Shown here in pieces: positions 56,060-64,000 of a DNA stretch of 64,000 nt. Each line of letters opens with the position of its first letter. Position 1 is the stretch's first letter. Source of the stretch: Agapetus fuscipes (Eukaryota > Arthropoda > Insecta > Trichoptera > Glossosomatidae); contig OX637335.1 of the NCBI GenBank assembly GCA_951799405.1, positions 17,240,342 through 17,304,341 on the forward strand. The letters are read 5' to 3'. The position numbers and the translations under genes were made by a program. The notes beneath the pieces were generated by a model. It ran no database searches and was not told the DNA's origin. It saw only the letters and a program-made list of their open reading frames with translations.

Positions 56060-56245
56060 AGTAGCCACGCTTGATTGGTCGGTATACATGCGCGCGAAGC
56101 TTCACGGAAACAGCCGAGCTCTTTTTAGGCTCGAACTTGACATGATTCATTCGTCAGTCTCCAGTTGGATATCAAGACGAACGCACGCATTCCAAGAGAG
56201 CCGTTTGCTTACATGGTATCATGTAAACAAGTAAATGCATTGGGT
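56060..56245 (+). promoter_or_regulatory. Promoter-like GC-rich patch
   Basis: Non-repetitive within the window. GATTGGTC (inverted CCAAT) at 56073, then TCGTCAGTCT, an arthropod initiator match (TCAGTC at 56154-56159), and a GTAAAT donor-like site after ACAA near 56233. A downstream element match (AGACG) is not at the standard distance. It could also be the start region of an LTR. Confidence 0.2.
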
Positions 56246-57314
56246 TAGACTTAATAATGGGGGTTTCACCACTCCTATTTGGGTTTTCTGCCATCAAAAC
56301 GCATATTATCTATAGAACTACCTTTGGTTTATGCTAATCTTTTTTCTTTCTCGTCTGCGTGATTAAGTGGTTTAAAAACAGTCTTTCTGTATTTTTTTTA
56401 CAAGTAAACTAGAAGTCACCAATTAATTGGTAGAAAGTACCTAATGCAGTTAATTATTGAAAACTGATTTTTTCCCCTAATAAAAAACTTTACAAGTAAC
56501 TGAATCTTTTTCACGTTTAGTGGTTAATTCTTCCATGTTCATGTATTAAAATTAGCGTATTTACTTTTTAATGCAGATTTTAATCATTTTCTATTACCAT
56601 TATCTACAGTTATTTTTAAAGTCACATTGTTTACTTACCAGCACACAGTTGAACACTTTATTTATTTATTTTAAAAGCTATTTTTTATATCCTGCTTTTC
56701 AATCGTTACGGACTGTCTTAGATCTTCAATCAATGTTTAATATTTCCTACCAAATTCCAATTTTTTTCTCATTTCGATTTTATTCAAATCTTCTACGTGT
56801 CGTAGCACTTTAAAACATTCCTCACAGACGTAGTTTGTACTTGTATTTTGCATGTAGCCCCGTAGACGCGCCAGAGATTCCTTTTATTGAATTGCACGGC
56901 TCTGGGAAGCTGACTTTCATTAGTTAAGTTCAGCTCAAACACTGAAAAGGCGAGCGTTTTGCAAACATTCTAAATGTTTTGCAACGACCCCAGTCGGCCT
57001 GGAGCTACTATGAATGGAAAACTTGCAAATTTGTTATAATATCCGTTAGTTGAATTTGTGTAGAGATAAATTTTGTATTACTTTAAGTTTAAATTTTGGT
57101 TATATTAATTTTATTTCAATTCTCGGTTAGGATCGACTTAGAGTGAAGATTTTATGGATGTATCTTAAAATCAATATATCTACTTACAAATTTTATTATT
57201 TCATTGAATTTAATCTTCCTTTTAGTGTCTCAAAACAAAGACAACGCAACACTCACACGCACAACGTTGCGCAGCTAGCCTTCAAAGAATCTGGACATCA
57301 ACTGCCACATCATC

Positions 57315-57391
57315 AACACCTCTGTGGCACTACAACAAGTGTCATATACCCCTACAGTCTCTGAAATCTAGGTAGTCTCCCGCACAGGATT
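57315..57391 (+). mobile_element. SINE B alternative-tail fragment
   Basis: CAACACCTCTGTGGCACTAC, AAGTGTCATATACCCCTACA, GTAGTCTCCCGCACAGGATT. Confidence 0.55.
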
Positions 57392-57849
57392 CATTTTAAA
57401 AAAAAGGTGGCAGCTCTGCAGAGGCTCTGACCCTCCCCCTCCTCCTAAGCGGAATCTTGGCAGAGTTACAGACATTTCAGGTACAGTCAGGTACCAACAC
57501 CTTGTTAGTGCAACTTGTGGCTTCACTAAAGTACAAGTCGTGCGGTGTTTCCACACCGACAGATTAGTTTTGATAGTAACTGGGACACGCAAACTGTACA
57601 GTATATATCTTACTAACAACTCCCAGAGCTAGCATTGAGTCAACTTTGCCAGTTAAATACAATTTATAGCAGTTATCTCTCAGGAAAGACATAAATAGAG
57701 ACAGTTTATAGGAATGCACCCTATTGGGACTTCGTTTTTGATAACAACGAATTATTGTTTCTGGAGCTTGAAAACAGTTGGTAGAACGCTCGAATTCAAA
57801 GAGAAAAGTTGGGCTCGATTTTACCACTTGCAAAACCTCAGTAAAGAAA

Positions 57850-57990
57850 ATAAGAGTTTTAGGCTAGTATTGCCGGAATGCCGGAGAGATGTTTTCCGGA
57901 ATATGTTGCCGTGGTCTTTGGGAGCTGGGGCTTCCGGTCGTTTCAGCCATGTCTACGATGGGTTTCTTCAGCTAAAAAGTGAAATGATGA
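57850..57990 (+). other. Unidentified coding-like fragment related to 15.5 kb
   Basis: Contains FRNMLPWSLGAGA and matching bases CCGTGGTCTTTGGGAGCTGG, about 70 percent like the 15498-15651 block by eye. It sits inside a 111-codon open frame (57714-58049) of unknown function. Confidence 0.35.
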
Positions 57991-58811
57991 AGATGATATT
58001 GATGAAAGTGTGGATTAAAGCGGGATTTAAATATGAAAAGTTAACATGAAAAATTATGAAAAAACTTCAAATATCCTCATGGCTCGTGGGTGGCTCTTTT
58101 TATTCAAGGTCTAGACTCTAGAGGATGGCAACTAACAGAGCCAAATGGGTAGCACAACAAAGCACTGCCTTAATAAGAGGAAAGCAACCATCAGAGACAA
58201 AAATGTCTAGTAACAAGTACTGCCTTTAGGAGATGACGATGGTACAGAATGTCGCTTTCAAACAAAAAAACTGGCAGAATTTAATGGTAATAAAACATTA
58301 ATCAATTAAAAAAACATTTGAAACACAAAATTCGATATTACTCAGAGCAAGTGGCTACTTAGTATATTAATACGAAGATTGTTTTCATAAGAAAGAAAAC
58401 TCATAAAATAATATTATTTTGTAATGTTTTAATTTTGAGTCAGACGTTAAGCCGGCCCGGATCTCCTCGGAAAAAAATTAACATATTATTTCCATGATGA
58501 GATGTTTTCTGTGCCTCAAGGACAAAAGAAAATATTTTAAACTCATTGCTAGCGTTTTATAAAAAATGTATGGAAGTTGTAAAACGCTCAAGAAGCCGCT
58601 GCTTTAGTGTCGATACATTTTTGGCTTAACGCTTTGGTTGAGTGTAAGCTAAGATATTTATACTCGTACAATGTAAAGGAGCGCTCATTTTTAAGCTCGT
58701 TTAAATATAAAACACTGTATTTTTTTCATAATTACCCACTTTTTGTAATATACTCGTGTTTTTACAAAAACTCGAGAAAAAATTGTTTCATCATTTAAAA
58801 CAATAGAGTTT

Positions 58812-58908
58812 GATTTTTTCTTCTTTTGGTGCCACTTCTATAGAAGATCGGCAATTATCATGGTTGTTTTAATCTTGGACGCTGCGGCAACCAACAGGGA
58901 CTCTGATC
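58812..58908 (-). mobile_element. LINE 3' end fragment (L1 group)
   Basis: Minus strand reads AAASKIKTTMIIADLL, stop, then AAAGAAGAAA tail. Same family as 43783-43890. Its 5' side is cut by the LTR-like block starting at 58914. Confidence 0.65.
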
Positions 58909-58913
58909 TATAT

Positions 58914-59370
58914 TGTTATGTATTTACATTGTTATTTAACAAATACATATAAATATTAGGTAGGTAGGTGTATTCATGGATTTATGGGTGTATTAGTTAT
59001 AGCCGACGAGAGGTGGAGTAATTATTATAAGTACCTAAGATAAAGAGGTATTCAAATTTATGCACTAGAAGCTTATGTTCTAGAAGTTCCAGCAAAATTG
59101 GCGTCTGGTAACTACTGTATTTGGGAGTATAAAGGGCTGCAAGCGGCTTGCAAGAGTGAGTCTTGATACGACGCTCTGCTTTTGAACAATAAAGACAGTA
59201 TCAGTGAAAGTGAACCAACGGTGAAATAAATGAAAATTGCTTAACCATAAAATATGTGAATTATTGTTAAAAATAAATATAAATTGTTAAATAAATCTAA
59301 GTGTAAAATAAATATCCTGTAAAGAAGACCAGTTTTTTAATTTAAAGATTATTCGAACCCTAAAAATACA
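58914..59370 (+). mobile_element. Possible solo LTR
   Basis: Starts TGTTATGTATT and ends AATACAACA, with a TATA box TATAAAGG at 59128, a TSS-like GAGTGAGTC about 25 bases later and a poly(A) signal AATAAA at 59188. No clear 4-6 bp target duplication and no internal retroviral-type frame nearby. It cuts off an older LINE fragment on its left. Confidence 0.35.
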
Positions 59371-59394
59371 ACAATTTTTCAATTAAGTTGATAA

Positions 59395-59540
59395 GTCGAC
59401 GCTATGGTCAAGTAAATAAGGCGTTGACACTCGAATTTGCGTGTTTGAAAGTAGCGCAAGTTCGAGTCTCGTCTTGTCCTATTGACAAAAATTTTGACCC
59501 TGGTACAACATATGCCATGAGGTAATAATTTTATAAATTT
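59395..59540 (+). mobile_element. SINE D
   Basis: GTCGACGCTATGGTCAAGTA (A box region), GCAAGTTCGAGTCTCGTC (B box), TTTTGACCCTGGTACAACAT tail. Confidence 0.65.
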
Positions 59541-61520
59541 TCTTGTAATCAACTAAAGTGTTCTAACTAAAAAAAACTACAAAACTTACCTGCTTCTGTT
59601 AAGTGAAAAAGAAAGGTAAACGGACTCGGAACATTTTTTGATTTGTAACTTTTTCTCGGCGAGCAAACGTCCGTCTTGTATAGGAGTGTCGTTCTGAGCT
59701 ACTGATAAGGAAATACTTGTTTGCCTTTTCCTTAGCATTCCAACCGGGTGACGACACAATTTTTGTTGTTGTCAATTCACGTGCGGACCTCATTTCACTT
59801 TTCTTCACGAATTGATGATGGTAGAGGTATTTTAAAGAGAAATAGAGCTAGCAAGAATAGAAACAGAGGTACGTAATCGCATCTGAGTTAGGCACGTTTT
59901 ACAACGTGAGGTAATGCATTCAGTTGTTCCAGGCGCTTGTGGATTAAATGTCTGCGTTGCGCATTAACCCTTCCATTTGACTAAAACGTTACAAAACCCA
60001 TTAAACCTCCCTCTCCACTAGCCTTTCTCTTGCACCACCCTGCCTATGACCGGATTAAGGGCAGTTTGAGCGGTGCGACTGAACCAGGGCCCCCGCGTCC
60101 TAGGGGCCCCTGAGACGTAGAAAAATACAATTCAAAGAAGTTTTTGACATTTACTTGTTTGAGAGTCCAGGTTTTTAAGGCCAAGTACCAAGGTACCTTC
60201 CAAAGACTTTTTAGAAATTGGTTAAAGAATATATTTACATACTGCCGAAGTTTTCCTGGTTGTCCGTGTAGAAAGGGTATGTCCAAGATTTCTCCGCTTG
60301 AAGGATCAAATTTTCTCTGATATCTGGTCAGCCAATTCAAGGTGCTGTTATTAGGCACTATGTTTCTTTTTAATGAGAATCAGTGCAATAACTGACATGA
60401 TTTCATCTGATTTTACAAAGTAAAAAACACAACTATAATTTAAAAGTCATGAAAGGAAGTAAAGTATAGAAAACTTTACAAAACTTAAAAAGGTCCGGTA
60501 CTACCAATATGAGAATGAACAACATTACAAATGAATTAACATTTTTACCTAGCAATATAATTTGACAGAACACAAAAAAGGTTAAGAAAAATATACACAG
60601 ATGTCAATACCCCATGTCAAATATTTGACATTTGCCTACTTTTAAATTTGTTGGGATTCAAATCAAAAGGAGCCTTGGGGACCAAAGACGCCCATGGTGT
60701 CGTGTATGAAATTGTATACAAAAATATTTTTTTTTTTTTTACAAAAAGACGAAGTTTCCTCCAACAAGTGTCTTATTATATCTCCCGAGCAGGTTTCCAA
60801 AAATTAACTTAAAAAGTCGTCTGTAATCGTTTTGGTTCACAATAACTATATACTTTTGGGGAATGTGGGAGAGGGGGTGGATGTCGAGGCCCTCTGACTT
60901 TCCCCGCACCAGGGCTCCCAGTGATCTTAATCCGGGCCTTAACCCTGCCTCTCTGTGTAAATGCACTACCCTAAGTTTAACACGACAAGTTTAAACTCAT
61001 CCAAAGAGTTGTTCTAATAGTCTATGTAAGCTCAAACACTTACTAGAGGCGTTCTTATGATTTCCATGGAATTTTCGGTACAGCATTATGGTTTTAGTTG
61101 TTTACTTGGAATTGAGGACGGTTCACAGGTTATTACTTCCCTAGAAGACAGTTAAGAGGCATTAACAGGGACCCTTTCCTCCTAGGGGCCCGCATTGTAC
61201 TGCCTTGTATACTGGAGATAATAATGCCGAGGACGTTTTGAATTTTGTAAGTAAAATTGCGTAAAATACTGCAGTTTCCAAAATTGCTACAAATTTAAAA
61301 ACCTCTCGGCATCTGAGGAGAAGATTGTAGCTAAAATCAATGAACCCGGCAATATTTCAATGACAAAAATATGACTCACGCAACCGGGTTTCTAGGGCAA
61401 ATGTTGGTGGCATCTATCTGATGAGAATAAAAGTGGTTTCAAATTTGTGTCGTGTCGATTGAATCGTCTGTCGGTTGACAGACCGATCCGAAATCTCTTT
61501 TCTCCAATTTTTGTGAACCT
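59541..61520. other. No recognised gene
   Basis: Mixed composition with several G- or C-rich patches (60060-60130, 60850-60960). Open frames here are short and unlike known proteins. Confidence 0.45.
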
Positions 61521-61523
61521 ATT

Positions 61524-61568
61524 ATTTTACATGGGTATTCAGACTCATATCAAACTATAAGTCAAGTG
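61524..61568 (-). mobile_element. A head fragment
   Basis: GGGTATTCAGACTCATATCA and AACTATAAGTCAAGTG: the first 45 bases inverted. Confidence 0.5.
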
Positions 61569-61917
61569 AAAAAGTATTTATATTCATTTAAATTATGAAA
61601 ACTATACAAAAACAAACAATGACTGAAAAATGTGCATTAAATACAATAAATTATAAATACAAATAATCATTTAAATTTAAAAGCCATTGCTCATCAACCA
61701 CCATACTTGGATACAAATTTAAAATACTTCATGATCAAAAATCTTGTTTTTTTGTACAATATTATGCTACTCTTGTTTAAAGAAGTATGGGTTAACCAAA
61801 TAAATTTGATACAAAATAGGCTGTTACAGAAGAAGTCCAATAGTCGAGTCACCAGACACTTTATAACGTTCCTAAGGCTCTTCAAGTTGTTGTGCTAAGA
61901 ACTCCCCATGAAATGTT

Positions 61918-62172
61918 TCTTAGTCGTCGTCCCAGTGCTTGTTTGGCTTATGTGCCATGTGATTCAGAGATGACCTTTCAATGAGATTGTCTTAAAAATC
62001 ACATTCTACACAATCTGAGCTAATAAAAAACGTAGAACACGACAACGTGAGAGTTGTTTTTAATATTTTCAAAATCAATTTCAAAAGACACAATGGTCCA
62101 GTACACATACAACCATTGCTCAAGTTACCTCTGATGGAAATAAGACAAACAAGCACTAAAGAGACGTAGTGC
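61918..62172 (-). mobile_element. M element, complete copy with terminal inverted repeats
   Basis: About 255 bp. The left plus-strand end GTCGTCCCAGTGCTTG and the right end, inverted, CGTCTCTTTAGTGCTTG, share AGTGCTTGTTTG.CTTAT. No transposase is encoded, so it is MITE-like. The internal part matches the M pieces at 9.5, 15.5, 47.8, 51.5 and 55 kb. Confidence 0.55.
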
Positions 62173-62594
62173 TAACTCCATAACGGAGATGAGAGCAGTG
62201 CCCCAAGTATTAAACTCAACGTTCACAATCACCCATAGGTTCAACAAAAAGATATGGGAAGTGAGACAGTGCCTCTGGCGAGCGTCTTTGTATTTGAGCA
62301 TTTTTGGTAGAGCTCCATGGTTGAGTTTACTCGTAAAATTTTATACTTAGCTTACAGGCCTAATGGTCATCCTTAGGTATACATATGTATAAACACAATG
62401 TTTATTTTATATAAGAATTTTTGTTTCCATAAAGTTTTCTTATTATTTTTTGTGACGTGTTGTTGCGTTCTATGTCATGACATTTAAAAGACAAAAAAAG
62501 ATTTTTGGTTGTCTTTTTTTTTTTGTTTTTCATATTTTTATTATTTTACAAAAAAAATCCTAACTCACGTTTTGACACAAAATGTAACGCATTT

Positions 62595-62752
62595 GGGCGC
62601 TGGTTCACATTTCTTATGTACGCTTAGTAAACCTTACCGGTATTGAAATAATATTTGAAACGGAAAATCACTTCAGACACTCTTGGCGGGGATCGAATCC
62701 TAGGCGCCTGGCATGGATGCCTACATTCTAGTAACTGAAGTTTTGACCAGAC
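62595..62752 (-). mobile_element. SINE C head and first half
   Basis: TAGTAAACCTTACCGGTATT, CTTCAGACACTCTTGGCGGG, GATCGAATCCTAGGCGCC, AGTTTTGACCAGACTC. Confidence 0.7.
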
Positions 62753-62845
62753 TCACATAAACGCAGAACTTTCTATTATTTTTCGTTCATCATTCATTCC
62801 TTATTCTATCACTTAGTGGTTTCCTAACATTGCTTTAAATGGTTA

Positions 62846-62900
62846 GCATTGACAAAAATGAACCTATTTTTACATTTAGAGTGGTCGACCTTACACCTAA
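62846..62900 (-). mobile_element. A head fragment, decayed
   Basis: GCATTGACAAAAATGAACCT, then AGAGTGGTCGACCTTACACC. Confidence 0.45.
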
Positions 62901-62904
62901 ACAC

Positions 62905-63056
62905 AATTACACATACAAAGGCCTATCCAGCCTACAGCAACTGTGTCTTGCTTGAGAATTGGCGCTTTGTAGCGACGGCCAAGCTCGTAAACAACACACC
63001 TCTGCGGCACTACACTAGAGACTCTGAAATCTAGGGAGTCTGCCGCACAGGATACT
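62905..63056 (+). mobile_element. SINE B 3' part with alternative tail
   Basis: GCCTATCCAGCCTACAGCAA, GAGAATTGGCGCTTTGTAGC, GACGGCCAAGCTCGTAAAC, then CACCTCTGCGGCACTACAC, GGGAGTCTGCCGCACAGGAT. This copy joins the B body directly to the alternative tail. Confidence 0.7.
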
Positions 63057-63121
63057 TAAAAAAAATTACAACTTTTTAATGTTTTTATCAAAGGATAAAA
63101 ATTAACTTTATTAGATTTTTT

Positions 63122-63175
63122 ACGGGTAAGGGAGACGACATTACGCCAACCAGGTCAGTTGAAGTGAGAATCAGT
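63122..63175 (-). mobile_element. SINE C internal fragment
   Basis: ACGGGTAAGGGAGACGACAT, TACGCCAACCAGGTCAGTTG, AAGTG. Confidence 0.55.
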
Positions 63176-63224
63176 TTAAATATTTCAGTTCAACTATACT
63201 ATTTAGAAAAAAAATCATTATTTC

Positions 63225-63410
63225 TATTAATTAAATAAACAAAGTATTAATTCACTTTTATAATTCTTTATTTATGTCAAGTACTTTCGCCTACAAGTAC
63301 TTGACATAAATAAAAAATTATAAAAGTGAATTAAAACTTTGTTTATTTAATTAATATACAATGGACTTTCACTGTGTAAACCACCAAACCCTTACAAATA
63401 TTTTCATTAT
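63225..63410 (+). mobile_element. PLE foldback with 61-bp arms and frame start
   Basis: Arms 63225-63285 and 63296-63356 differ at two positions and are separated by 10 bases (TTCGCCTACA, a remnant of the ribozyme-like motif). ATGGACTTTCACTGTGTAAA follows at 63361 (MDFHCVNHQTLTNI). The arm sequence differs clearly from the other foldbacks. Confidence 0.7.
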
Positions 63411-63420
63411 TTCATTCATT

Positions 63421-63530
63421 TTGTAGCGACTGCCAAGCTTGTATAAACCTCTGCAGCATTACATCAAGTGCCAAAAACTCCTAGAGACTCTGAACTCTAG
63501 GGAGTTTCCCGCACAGGATTTTTTCCAAAA
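63421..63530 (+). mobile_element. SINE B alternative-tail fragment
   Basis: TGTAGCGACTGCCAAGCTTG, AACCTCTGCAGCATTACATC, GGGAGTTTCCCGCACAGGAT. Confidence 0.6.
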
Positions 63531-63951
63531 TATTCATAAAATATTATCTTTCAAATTAGCGGCACATGTATGCTTTAATACATTGTGAACATGACACTCT
63601 TCTCTCCATGTAACACGAGCATCATCAATATTGACTGCCCCCAGTACATAACCTGGTTAATTATTTCCCTCCTTATAATTTGGAGCTACGCCACGGACCG
63701 TAGAGGGTGCGGAGCTTAGGCATTTCCAGCTATTCTCAAAGTTGTCTATGTAAGCGATCGTAGAAGCTGTGTTACACAATATGAGGGTCTACGAAATAAA
63801 AAAAAGTCTATGGCACGACAAAGGATCTCATTTTGGTAAACATTAACCAAAAAAGTAATATGTAAGATACGAGTATGTTTTAAAACAAATTATTGTGATA
63901 TTCGAAATTACATAATAATTGTTCAAAATAAAATAATTGTAAAAAATATGT

Positions 63952-64000
63952 ACCTTTACTTATAGGTTAGTATGCGTCTGATCACCCATTTTGTAGAAAA
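63952..64000 (+). mobile_element. A copy running off the window end
   Basis: CCTTTACTTATAGGTTAGTA, GATCACCCATTTTGTAGAAA. Confidence 0.65.

Overview
This window looks like the interior of a very large intron region in an arthropod, most likely insect, genome. It is AT-rich, has almost no long open frames, and consists mostly of interspersed repeats. Only one host exon is convincing. It lies on the minus strand at 18753-18930, has consensus splice sites on both sides, and encodes the first half of a Dscam-type Ig1 domain. The sequence to its right (more than 45 kb) is upstream of this exon and the sequence to its left (more than 18 kb) is downstream. I could not find the neighbouring Dscam exons.

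The repeats fall into a few families, named here for cross-reference. RTE is a non-LTR retrotransposon. One apparently intact copy (51623-55007, minus) has a 1002-residue endonuclease/reverse transcriptase frame. Family A is the roughly 260 bp RTE 3' end with a (GATTA)n tail, and more than 25 truncated copies are scattered on both strands. B, C and D are tRNA-derived SINEs with recognisable A and B boxes. B occurs with two different 3' tails. M is a roughly 260 bp element with terminal inverted repeats, and the intact RTE sits between two halves of one M. P is a set of Penelope-like element (PLE) remnants with a GIY-YIG endonuclease end. Smaller fragments of at least four other LINE lineages are present (0.4, 4.8, 10.4, 22, 34, 36.8, 43.8 and 58.8 kb), plus one possible solo LTR near 59 kb.

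The most interesting layer is the P family. Several copies carry a motif that folds as a minimal type I hammerhead ribozyme with a 2-bp stem III. It is followed about 100 bases later by a conserved short coding start (M-D/N-F-H/Q-C-V-N...). Many copies are arranged as head-to-head foldbacks whose two arms match each other but differ between copies. One 119-bp unit carrying only the hammerhead-like segment is bounded by a perfect 14-bp target-site duplication at 4694-4840. This suggests a small non-autonomous, retrozyme-like element.

Layout: 0-3 kb LINE fragment and PLE palindrome; 4.6-13 kb mixed LINE, SINE and P debris; 13-17 kb SINE C, M with nested SINE B, and A with nested inserts; 18.6-18.9 kb Dscam exon; 19-31 kb A, B, C and P copies including inverted pairs; 31-39 kb RTE, A, B and P mosaics; 39-47 kb sparse repeats and one doubtful exon; 47-56 kb A, C and the intact RTE; 56-64 kb promoter-like patch, LTR candidate, M and a P foldback. 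Boundaries are read by eye and are approximate to about 5-20 bases unless a duplication fixes them.
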